Assembly (NCBI GenBank): GCA_964518335.1
Contig: CAZFDT010000139.1
Span: 1 to 5,643, forward strand
Origin: CAZFDT01 sp964518335
GTDB lineage: Bacteria; Planctomycetota; Phycisphaerae; Phycisphaerales; Phycisphaeraceae
Direction: 5' to 3'
DNA length: 5,643 bases
The position numbers were made by a program, and so were the translations under genes. Shown one piece after another: positions 1 through 5,293 of this stretch. The stretch's first letter is position 1. Each line of letters opens with the position of its first letter. The notes below the pieces were generated by a model that was not told where the DNA came from, did no database searches, and saw nothing but the letters and a program-made list of their open reading frames with translations.

Positions 1-1
1 T

Positions 2-55
2 CGGCACATCCCGCGACCATGGATCACTCAACTGGGGTAAATGTCTTCACCCTGG
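2..55 (+). repeat. Left copy of a perfect 54-bp inverted repeat found at both window ends
   Basis: Positions 2-55 (starting CGGCACATCCCGCGACC, ending CTTCACCCTGG) are the exact reverse complement of 5590-5643. Identity stops abruptly at 56 (TGAGG here, ATAATT after the other copy read inward). Position 1 is a T with no partner inside the window. Read on the minus strand, the copy ends a short open frame (24-113, 29 codons from an ATG at 113-111) with the tail RVKTFTPVE and a TGA. The right copy, read on plus, gives the same tail. This could be a terminal inverted repeat, two inverted copies of a dispersed genomic repeat, or a contig-edge repeat from assembly. The repeat itself is certain; its nature is not. 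Confidence 0.9.
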
Positions 56-229
56 TGAGGGGACGGGGTATGTCATGGAAAAGCGAACTCTTTGCATGAG
101 ACGTATTTGCCATCGGCATCGGGCGGACATACGTGCAGCCGTGCGGGTTCAGTTGTCCGGCGAGCCATATCCATGGAAAAGGCCGGATTCATGCAGCACC
201 ATTCCGCGCGCGACAAAACGGAATCATCC
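56..229. other. Non-coding stretch downstream of the lyase gene
   Basis: Between the end repeat and the lyase stop codon I see no recognisable gene. The overlapping short open frames here on both strands have no good ribosome binding sites and no recognisable motifs. Part of a minus-strand frame without stops runs from about 185 down to the TGA at 26-24, giving an unfamiliar sequence that ends HDIPRPLTRVKTFTPVE. It has no convincing start and may be chance or a decayed gene. Confidence 0.4.
201..224 (-). terminator. Weak stem-loop just after the lyase stop codon
   Basis: ATTCCG (201-206) and CGGAAT (219-224) form a perfect 6-bp inverted repeat with a 12-nt loop. It begins 5 nt beyond the TAG stop of the lyase gene on the minus strand. 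No T-run follows the stem in the direction of transcription, so it lacks the signature of an intrinsic terminator. It could be an mRNA 3'-end stabiliser or chance. Confidence 0.2.
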
Positions 230-1159
230 CTACCGCACGGCACTCGCATCGGGAGCGATCATTTCGAAGAATCCAACGGCGTCGAGAGACTGACGCAACT
301 TTAGCATTTCGGTGGAATCGAGCGGGCGCAATGGGGATCGCACAGGACCACAGTCCACACCCGCCAGATTGTTGATCGCCTTGTTGATGCGCTGGCCACC
401 ATGGCGAATAATGAACTCCATGAATCGCCAGGCATTCGCCTGTTCGATACGGGCCTGGGCAAGGCGACCCGCATCGAAGGCGTTGATGAGCCTGCGATAA
501 AGAGGCCCGGCATAGTTGAAGGTGCTGCCGATGGCGGCCCGCGCCCCCATCGCCAGCCCACAGATCAACGCCTCGTCGCGCCCGAAGAACATCTCGCGTT
601 GATCGCCAGCTAGCTCGACGCAGCCGCCGAAATCAAACATGTCTTCGTAAGTGTATTTAATGCCTGCAAAATTCGGTATCCGCTCTGCCGCAGCAGTGAA
701 AAACTCGGTCATGGGGAACAGCACGCCTGTCATCGCGGGCAGATGGTAGAAGTAGAACGGCAGCGACGGTGCCGCTGACGCCACCTCGGCGCAACAAGCG
801 ACCAAGTCAGCCACGCACGCGGGCTTGAAATAGAATGGCGCTAGCATGGCCACTGCGTCGGCACCGACCTCCTGTGCGTGAGCGGCCAGTGCTCTCGCCG
901 TGCCAGATGCCGTGTGGCCCACGTGTGCGAATACCCGAAAGTCTTTCGGGCTGACTTCACACCAACGTAGTGTGACGGCCATCCGCTCCTCGACACTCAT
1001 GGCCGCGCCTTCACCGGTGCTGCCGCAGACAAAGGCGCCATTGACCCCCATCTCGATGAGGTGCTGTACCTGCCGCTCGACCTGCTCTATCCGTAGCCCC
1101 CCATCGAGTCCAAACGCGGTAAAGGGGGCCGCGATGAGCTGAAACAATGAGTAAGCCAA
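230..1159 (-). CDS. nanA: N-acetylneuraminate lyase-type class I aldolase (DapA/NanA family)
   Basis: The product is a 309-residue TIM-barrel aldolase of the DHDPS/NAL family, the usual length for the family. NanA cleaves N-acetylneuraminate reversibly into N-acetylmannosamine and pyruvate through a Schiff base in the cytoplasm. Visible landmarks: pyruvate-carboxylate loop GSTGE at 46-50; catalytic Tyr138 in FYFYHLPA; Schiff-base Lys168 in AGIKYT, with Thr170; GRDE at 193-196, matching the Gly/Asp/Glu that bind the sialate glycerol side chain in E. coli NanA; and GSTFN at 211-215. The DE pair and the YHLPA context favour sialic acid lyase over dihydrodipicolinate synthase. The start chosen is TTG at 1159, because AGGAGA (1171-1166) lies 6 nt upstream and the protein then begins MAYSLFQLIAAPFTAFG, as expected for the family. 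An in-frame ATG at 1186 would add nine residues but has no binding site. The same frame stays open to 1777, but that part has no protein-like character. The gene is divergent from the GH20 gene. A related 2-keto-3-deoxy acid aldolase specificity cannot be excluded. Confidence 0.9.
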   Translation of the reverse strand: MAYSLFQLIAAPFTAFGLDGGLRIEQVERQVQHLIEMGVNGAFVCGSTGEGAAMSVEERMAVTLRWCEVSPKDFRVFAHVGHTASGTARALAAHAQEVGADAVAMLAPFYFKPACVADLVACCAEVASAAPSLPFYFYHLPAMTGVLFPMTEFFTAAAERIPNFAGIKYTYEDMFDFGGCVELAGDQREMFFGRDEALICGLAMGARAAIGSTFNYAGPLYRRLINAFDAGRLAQARIEQANAWRFMEFIIRHGGQRINKAINNLAGVDCGPVRSPLRPLDSTEMLKLRQSLDAVGFFEMIAPDASAVR

Positions 1160-1165
1160 GGCGAA

Positions 1166-1171
1166 TCTCCT
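1166..1171 (-). promoter_or_regulatory. Ribosome binding site that decides the TTG start of the lyase gene
   Basis: On the minus strand AGGAGA sits 6 nt before the TTG at 1159-1157. The upstream ATG at 1186-1184 has no such sequence, and it falls inside the repeated motif at 1178-1188. The TTG is therefore the better start. Confidence 0.65.
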
Positions 1172-1177
1172 GGATGC

Positions 1178-1210
1178 AGCAAGCATGTCAATACACGATA
1201 GCAAGCATGT
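1178..1210 (-). repeat. 11-bp direct repeat, 22-bp period, upstream of the lyase start (candidate operator)
   Basis: AGCAAGCATGT occurs exactly at 1178-1188 and again at 1200-1210. The start-to-start distance is 22 bp, about two helical turns. On the lyase coding strand the motif is ACATGCTTGCT. It lies between the proposed -10 (1223-1218) and the ribosome binding site. Two identical sites on the same DNA face are what a cooperatively binding regulator would use, and the position downstream of the -10 suggests repression. No third copy is seen in the spacer. The repeat is observed; the operator role is inferred. Confidence 0.5.
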
Positions 1211-1214
1211 GGCG

Positions 1215-1246
1215 ACGATCATATCATAGCAGGAATTTGACGTACA
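1215..1246 (-). promoter_or_regulatory. Candidate lyase promoter with TATGAT -10 box
   Basis: On the minus strand, TATGAT at 1223-1218 lies 17 nt downstream of TGTACG (1246-1241), which matches the TTGACA consensus at only three positions. An overlapping second TATGAT is at 1228-1223. The -10 is embedded in GATATGATCGT (1225-1215), and the same 11-mer precedes the GH20 gene. Transcription would start near 1211, next to the direct repeats. The -35 is weak, so this rests mainly on the shared -10 motif. Confidence 0.35.
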
Positions 1247-1852
1247 GTTCGGCGGTGACGGGCGGCGGGATGAACGCCATAGGCCGCCGGACAAGCGCTT
1301 CCTCCTCTTGCTCAGTGGCGTTTGGTGCCAATTGAGCGTGTATCGCGTCTCGGCTCGCTCTCCGGAAGCAGGACAGGCGAGGAGCAGGAGATGCGGTCGA
1401 TTTATCAGCTCACCCATGAAGAGCTCGGAAGGTCCGGCGTACTTGCATCTTGTTGGCGTAGCGGGGAGCGAGATCTGGTGCGGATTCAATTCCGAAGTGC
1501 AACGAACGGCGGGTGGGCACTGTAATGGCGGGTGATGGATCGAATCCCACGCACGGAGGCATTCCCATGGAACGGCGGAGTTGGGCGAGCCGCGGACGAT
1601 GCCATCCGGGGTGGCATAATTGACCACAGAAAAATACCGAGGTGATTCCGCTGCGCGAGACGGATCACGATCTACAAGACCGTCCTCACCAACGACGTCA
1701 CCCCCGAGTGGCTGCCGGATCGCCCTCGCTGAGAAGGCCATTGTGCATGCGGCCGATACATCCGCATTTAAGGCCAATCAGCCGGTGCCGCGCAAAGAAA
1801 GAGCGCTGCTGTTCGTCGAGGCGATCCCCGCCAAATGGGACACCATGCGAGC
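1229..1852. other. Long divergent spacer, no convincing gene; possible decayed coding on plus strand
   Basis: The spacer between the two catabolic genes is about 835 bp, much longer than most divergent promoters need. One plus-strand frame (1322 to 1732) is broken only by TAA (1523-1525) and TGA (1643-1645). It includes a 44-codon piece starting at ATG 1391, a 36-codon piece starting at ATG 1535 (MDRIPRTEAFPWNGGVGR...), and a tail reading ITIYKTVLTNDVTPEWLPDR. None of this is recognisable. Two other plus frames and one minus frame are also open for more than 200 bp here, so openness alone is weak evidence. It may be a decayed gene, perhaps a lost regulator or transporter piece, or simply compositionally open DNA. 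Confidence 0.4.
1391..1525 (+). CDS. Possible small protein of unknown function (44 aa)
   Basis: ATG at 1391 is preceded by GAGGAG-CAGGAG, which puts a GGAG core about 6 nt before the start, better than most starts in this window. The product begins MRSIYQLTHEELGRSG and ends RSATNGGWAL before TAA. It has no hydrophobic segment, cysteine motif or domain I recognise. It lies in the divergent spacer and in the same frame as another open piece starting at 1535, so it may be the first part of a gene broken by a stop codon. Treat it as a low-confidence hypothetical. Confidence 0.18.
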   Translation: MRSIYQLTHEELGRSGVLASCWRSGERDLVRIQFRSATNGGWAL

Positions 1853-1882
1853 TGTCACGAGCATTCAGATATGATCGTGACA
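1853..1882 (+). promoter_or_regulatory. 8-bp dyad overlapping a TATGAT box upstream of the GH20 gene (candidate operator/promoter)
   Basis: TGTCACGA (1853-1860) and TCGTGACA (1875-1882) are perfect inverted repeats separated by 14 nt, with 22 bp between corresponding half-site positions. The right arm overlaps TATGAT (1870-1875), which is part of GATATGATCGT (1868-1878), the 11-mer also found in front of the divergent lyase gene. No good -35 box stands 16-18 nt upstream (GCGAGC at 1847-1852 is poor), which suits a promoter that needs an activator or is blocked by a dimeric regulator. Transcription from here would leave a leader of roughly 110 nt before the ATG at 1995. Confidence 0.45.
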
Positions 1883-1994
1883 TTTGTGGCCATGCAAATC
1901 CCGAGTCGCGATGCTTGGGGATGGGAGCGGGGAACTCTTTCCATCCTCTCCGGCATGGTCCACCAACGATCACCCAGAACTCAACCGTGTTACC

Positions 1995-4112
1995 ATGCAT
2001 GCCACCGATTTGATCTTTCCCGTGCCGCGTCAGGTCCGCATCGAACTCAAGCAACTCGATTTACCTGATCGGTTGACGCTGGCTGGCGAACCTGTCCCCG
2101 TCTGGTTGAAGTCCCGCCTTGCGCAGGCGTGTGAACGAACCAGCGATGCGCCAGTCAGAGCCGGCGGCACGATGGTCTCACTGCATAAGCAGATTGTTGT
2201 GGTTGAAGGCGTGAGCGATCCAGCCCTGCTTGAACAGGCGTACGTATTGCGCATTGATGACAAGGGAGCGATCACCATTGCGGGCCCTACCGACGCTGCG
2301 CTTCGCCACGGGCTTGTCACGCTCTGCCTGCTCATGGAAGCGGCCGGCCGGGGAGCAATACTTTCGCCGATGACGATCACAGATGCCCCAGCCTTTCGCG
2401 TCCGTGGCGTGCAGCTCGACATGGCCCGAGAATTCTTTCCCGGCACGGACTACCTGCACAAAGTGATCGATCGGCTTGTGGATCTCAAGGCCAACACGTT
2501 GTGGCTTTACATCGAGAATCATGTGCGCGTGGACGTTCCGGGCTTGGAAGATATCAGCCAGAAAGCGGGGCTTACGCCTGATCAAGCCCGCGCGGTTAGT
2601 GCATATGGTCGGGAGCGAGGCATCGACGTGGTACCCGGCACCAATCTACTCAGCCACATGGAAGGCTGGTTCCGCCTGGAGCGCTTCGCTCACTTGGCGG
2701 ACGGCGCGATGCGCAGCTATCCCGTGCTTAGCCGACCCGAGTCTTGGGAACTCGTGCAGAAGTACCTCGATGCACTGGCCGACGCGTTTCCCTCGCAGAA
2801 CTTTCATGCCGGCTTGGACGAGCTGCTATTCGTCGGCACCAACCCCGATGCGCAAGCCGCCCTCAATGTGCAGGGCAAGCCGACGTATTATGCTGACTTC
2901 GCGCTGAAAGTCATCGACCACCTCCAAGCCAGGGGTAAGACAGTGTGGATCTGGGATGACATGGTGCTGGGCAAGAATGTTTACCGCAAGGAGGGCTTCA
3001 ACGACGCCTATCGTGAGGCGTTGGATCGCATCCCACGGGACGTCATCATGACGCATTGGTACTACTGGGACAATGCCGATGGCATGCACACTCCGATCAT
3101 GACGCGTGTGAGTGAATCCGGTCGACCATTCGTCGTGGCGCCAGCATCGCAGTCGTTCACGTTCACATACCCGGTATTGACTTCGGCCGCAGACAACCAG
3201 AACCACATGGCTGAGTGCGGACTGAAATCAGGAGCATTCGGCTACATCAATACGCACTGGGAAAGTCGATATGGATCGGCATTCGAGTCGAGCTGGCCCT
3301 GCCTCGGCATGGGGCTTGGCTATGCATGGCATGGATCGATGCGAATGGAGACGGCCCTGCTCCGCATGAGCTTTACCATGACGGGCGATTCGGACAATGC
3401 TCTGGGACAACTGCTGCTTACATTGGCGGATTTGACTCGTTTCATCGAAGAAGACAGGCAACTGGGCCATTGCGCCTTCCGCAGCGTGCTGTTCCTTGAG
3501 GGGCCGCATCAACTCTGGCGCCGCCTCTCGCCGAACATGAGCCAGTCCGACTGGTTGAGAGCGCGTGATCTGCTCGCGCAAGCATGGCGACAGCATGCAA
3601 AGCTGGGCGGTCGCGATCCGGAACTGGTTGCCGCCTTGAGAATGCCCATCGATCTCTACGAACTGGGCTTGAACATCGTTGAGGCATTTGATCACGCATG
3701 GGAAGCGTATCACGAAGCCTCGCTCATCGAACGCGATGCTTCACAGCACGCCCGGTTCCACAGACTACTGAGCGACGCGATCGGGCATGTCTCGGAAGCA
3801 GCAAGCCTCACGCGCCAATTGCAGCGCACGTTCATCAAACTTGAAGCCACCGGACACACGCCCTATGACAGCTACGCGTTAGGACGGTGGGTCAACGAAC
3901 TAAACGGCGTGTGCGACCTGATCCTTGACGCGGCGCATGACAAGAACGGCCTGCCCTACTTCGAGAAATTGCTCTATCTGCCCGACGCGTACCACGTTTC
4001 GAATCTACGGCAGCTTCAGGTGCAGAATACCTTCCATTCGCGTTACAAGGGGCAAAAATGGATGCATCTGAAGTCGGAGACACCTACCACGTCATTTTCG
4101 GGAAATGCATAG
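1995..4112 (+). CDS. GH20-type beta-N-acetylhexosaminidase
   Basis: The product is a 705-residue glycoside hydrolase that should remove terminal beta-linked GlcNAc/GalNAc by substrate-assisted catalysis. Layout: an N-terminal GH20b-like alpha/beta region (about 1-125, beginning LIFPVPRQV); a GH20 TIM barrel from FRVRGVQLDMAR (134-145, with substrate-type Arg137 and Asp142); His221 in VPGTNLLSHMEGW; the catalytic Asp275-Glu276 pair in FHAGLDEL; aromatic pocket strands WIWDDM (318-323), HWYYWD (354-359) and INTHWE (418-423); then a long helical C-terminal part to 705. The usual HxGxDE appears as HAGLDE. The first residues are not hydrophobic, so I see no signal peptide and infer a cytoplasmic enzyme. 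ATG 1995 was chosen because family-like sequence begins right after it. The frame is open up to a TTG at 1884, with an ATG at 1911, but those extra residues look non-family and no start has a clear Shine-Dalgarno. The gene is divergent from the lyase. Exact substrate is unknown. Confidence 0.85.
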   Translation: MHATDLIFPVPRQVRIELKQLDLPDRLTLAGEPVPVWLKSRLAQACERTSDAPVRAGGTMVSLHKQIVVVEGVSDPALLEQAYVLRIDDKGAITIAGPTDAALRHGLVTLCLLMEAAGRGAILSPMTITDAPAFRVRGVQLDMAREFFPGTDYLHKVIDRLVDLKANTLWLYIENHVRVDVPGLEDISQKAGLTPDQARAVSAYGRERGIDVVPGTNLLSHMEGWFRLERFAHLADGAMRSYPVLSRPESWELVQKYLDALADAFPSQNFHAGLDELLFVGTNPDAQAALNVQGKPTYYADFALKVIDHLQARGKTVWIWDDMVLGKNVYRKEGFNDAYREALDRIPRDVIMTHWYYWDNADGMHTPIMTRVSESGRPFVVAPASQSFTFTYPVLTSAADNQNHMAECGLKSGAFGYINTHWESRYGSAFESSWPCLGMGLGYAWHGSMRMETALLRMSFTMTGDSDNALGQLLLTLADLTRFIEEDRQLGHCAFRSVLFLEGPHQLWRRLSPNMSQSDWLRARDLLAQAWRQHAKLGGRDPELVAALRMPIDLYELGLNIVEAFDHAWEAYHEASLIERDASQHARFHRLLSDAIGHVSEAASLTRQLQRTFIKLEATGHTPYDSYALGRWVNELNGVCDLILDAAHDKNGLPYFEKLLYLPDAYHVSNLRQLQVQNTFHSRYKGQKWMHLKSETPTTSFSGNA

Positions 4113-4331
4113 GCGAATGCTTCGTATTCCCATCAGTGGAGAGGACCGAATAGCGGCAACGCACACCCGTTCACGTGCATCCATCCGATTACTTTGGACG
4201 AACCACGTTCCGCTTCAATCGCCGTGCCTCAGCATTGCGGACTTGAACGCAGTATCCAACTACGCCGCCGAGCGCCAACGTATATTGACATAGATACACC
4301 ATGTTTGCGTCACTTTGTATTGCATGCCCAT
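4113..4331. other. Intergenic region between the GH20 gene and the interrupted exported-protein gene
   Basis: No gene or clear terminator is visible. A perfect TTGACA occurs at 4285-4290, but no TATAAT-like box stands 16-18 nt downstream (CGTCAC at 4308-4313); the nearest AT-rich hexamer, TTGTAT at 4315-4320, is too far away. If the downstream exported protein has its own promoter it probably lies here. Confidence 0.4.
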
Positions 4332-4478
4332 GTGCAATCGTTCAGTAAAGACATACTTGGAGTTTCCTCCGTCGGAATAGCGAGCTTGTTCGTGGCCGGG
4401 GCCACGTTCGTTGTGGCACCAAGTATCACGAATGCGCAAGAGCTCGGCGACTGGACTGTCTCCACCAACTGGCGCTGA
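4332..4478 (+). pseudogene. 5' fragment of an exported protein gene (signal peptide + DW-x4-NW start), interrupted by IS3
   Basis: From a GTG at 4332 the frame reads MQSFSKDILGV, then a hydrophobic core ASLFVAGATFVVAP (residues 17-30), then a cleavage-like ITNA|QE after residue 35, then GDWTVSTNWR and a stop. That is a textbook Sec signal peptide followed by a DW-x4-NW motif. I associate this motif with the N-termini of secreted beta-helix, autotransporter-like and PEP-CTERM proteins, which usually run for hundreds of residues. Only 13 mature residues remain. The TGA stop (4476-4478) coincides with the first bases of the IS3 left end, so the element supplied it. The rest of the gene is not in the window. 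The frame is open upstream to a TTG at 4194; the start could also be TTG 4320. No Shine-Dalgarno is visible. Confidence 0.55.
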
Positions 4479-4549
4479 CCTCCTCCCCGAAATCTGAACC
4501 AATGGTTGTGAGAGAATCCAACCGGCTGTAGGCCGGAAAGGATTCGACG

Positions 4550-4915
4550 ATGAAGGGCAAGCACAGTGTGGAACAGATCGTGTCGAAGCTGCGTCTGGCG
4601 GACGTGGAGTTGGGCAAGGGCCTGAAGGTACCGGAGGTGTGCAAGGGCCCTGGCATCAGCGAGCAGACGTACTATCGCTGGCGGCGGAAGTACGGTGGAA
4701 TGAACCCGACGATGGCGCGTCAGTTGCGTGATTTGGAGAAGGAGAACGCGCGGCTGAAGAAGCTGGTGGCGGACCAGGCGTTGGACATCGCGATCCTGAA
4801 GGAGGCGGCCCGCCCACGGCTTCAATATCGCTACGCGCTAGACTGTGAACCCCGAGCGGCGATGTCGGACCGTGGAGGCGGTGCGTGGCTGCTTGGGGAA
4901 CGACCAGGTCAGTGA
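4550..4915 (+). pseudogene. IS3-family transposase OrfA (helix-turn-helix and leucine zipper), altered C-terminus
   Basis: ATG 4550 is preceded by AAAGGA with a 7-nt gap. The N-terminal helix-turn-helix is clear: KHSVEQIVSKLRLAD (4-18), then VPEVCKGPGISEQTYYRWRRKYGG (27-50). A leucine-zipper coiled coil follows (LRDLEKENARLKKLVADQ, about 59-76), then the typical ALDIAILKEAA. OrfA proteins usually end a few residues later, but here the frame reads on through unrelated sequence to residue 121, overlapping orfB. CKGPGIS also departs from the usual pattern of charged or hydrophobic residues between the two helices. OrfA binds the IS ends and must be fused to OrfB by frameshifting to transpose. 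A hairpin (CCGGC 4522-4526, GCCGG 4532-4536) sits directly before the ribosome binding site. Confidence 0.7.
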
Positions 4916-5081
4916 GCGTCGGGTGTGTCGTGTGTTGGACCAGACCCGCGGCACGCAGCGATATGTGGCGAGAAAACCGGATGCGGATCGGCGGTTGATC
5001 GCCGACTTACGTCGTTTGTCTGAAGCGTACCCGCGGCAAGGTAGTGAACGGATGTAACAGCTGTTGGTGCGCACGGGTTGG
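4845..5081 (+). pseudogene. IS3-family transposase OrfB, N-terminal stub with in-frame stop
   Basis: GTG 4845 opens VNPERRCRTVEAVRGC, then VSERRVCRVLDQTRGTQRYV, then LIADLRRLSEAYPRQGSERM. This is the N-terminal helical region found in IS3 OrfB proteins before the DDE integrase core. A TAA at 5055-5057 interrupts the frame, yet QLLVRTGW continues in the same frame after it, as in the consensus ..RI..LL.R.GW. Similarity ends at 5081. About 80 of the normal 280-300 residues remain and all catalytic acidic residues are gone. The frame lies one base ahead of orfA (295 nt between the starts) rather than in the -1 register used by IS3 frameshifting, which suggests a further small indel in the overlap. 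Confidence 0.65.
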
Positions 5082-5293
5082 CCGATCTTCCTGGCGTGCT
5101 TCTCCGCGACGATCTGCGGCCACCACGCGTGGTACTCCTTCAACGCCCGCTGGTAGCTGCGTTCATCGCGCGCGGATTTGCCCGAGCAGAAATACTTCGT
5201 CTGCTTCTGATCGCCGACGCGATAGCTCTTGTACCAGCGCTTGCTGGCCTTGTGAAAACTCAACTCCCGCCCGCCCGCCTCTCGACGCGCCAT
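5082..5293 (-). pseudogene. N-terminal fragment of an integrase-like (tyrosine recombinase arm-binding) protein
   Basis: ATG 5293 on the minus strand has GAGGTG about 5 nt upstream. The product starts MARREAGGRELSFHKASKRWYKSYRV and continues through QTKYFCSGKSARDERSYQRALKEYHAWWPQIVAEKHARKI. The pattern of short beta strands with conserved aromatics (W-Y-K..Y.., then K-Y-F-G/S-G-K-S), then a helix with W-W, resembles the AP2-like arm-binding domain at the start of tyrosine recombinases, of a style I associate with planctomycetes. After KI, near 5082, the reading frame runs into the antisense of the IS3 orfB stub. The core-binding and catalytic domains with the R-H-R-Y residues are missing. It is nonfunctional as a recombinase. 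Family assignment is by pattern memory; an ATG at 5311 is an alternative start. Confidence 0.45.

Larger units (their letters stand above)
4476..5081 (+). mobile_element. Remnant of an IS3-family insertion sequence, right part missing
   Basis: The left end is placed at TGACCTCCTCCCCGAAA (from 4476), a TG-starting pyrimidine-rich terminus of IS3 type, immediately where the exported-protein frame is cut. It is followed by orfA (4550) and the start of orfB (4845). Family similarity ends after LLVRTGW at about 5081. The remaining orfB, with its DDE catalytic core, and the right inverted repeat are absent, so no target duplication can be read. Complete IS3 elements are about 1.2-1.5 kb; only about 0.6 kb is left. 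It is immobile by itself. Confidence 0.7.

Noticed and set aside
75..375. Overlapping plus-strand frames at the left end
   Set aside because: No good start signals or recognisable motifs; they run antisense into the 3' part of the lyase gene.
1186..1191. Perfect TTGACA on the minus strand just before the lyase gene
   Set aside because: It lies too close to the start codon and no -10 box stands 16-18 nt downstream (AGATTC only).
1160..1777. N-terminal extension of the lyase frame up to an ATG at 1777 (515-residue reading frame)
   Set aside because: The extra 206 residues have no family similarity, and the TTG at 1159 has a well-placed AGGAGA and gives the normal NanA length.
1884..1994. 37-residue upstream extension of the GH20 frame from TTG 1884, or 28 residues from ATG 1911
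   Set aside because: No ribosome binding site, no signal-peptide character, and family-like sequence begins only after ATG 1995. Kept as an alternative, not annotated.
3583..3597. GCAAGCATGGCGAC inside the GH20 gene, similar to the operator-like repeat region at 1201-1216
   Set aside because: Differs by a 2-bp gap, lies in coding sequence in the middle of the gene and fits normal codons; likely coincidence.
2030..4083. Several long open frames on both strands inside the GH20 gene
   Set aside because: They are antisense or shifted shadows of a strongly supported coding frame and show no domain features.
4310..4825. 171-codon minus-strand frame across the exported-protein fragment and IS3 orfA
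   Set aside because: It spans the boundary between two unrelated segments and is antisense to clear orfA coding sequence.
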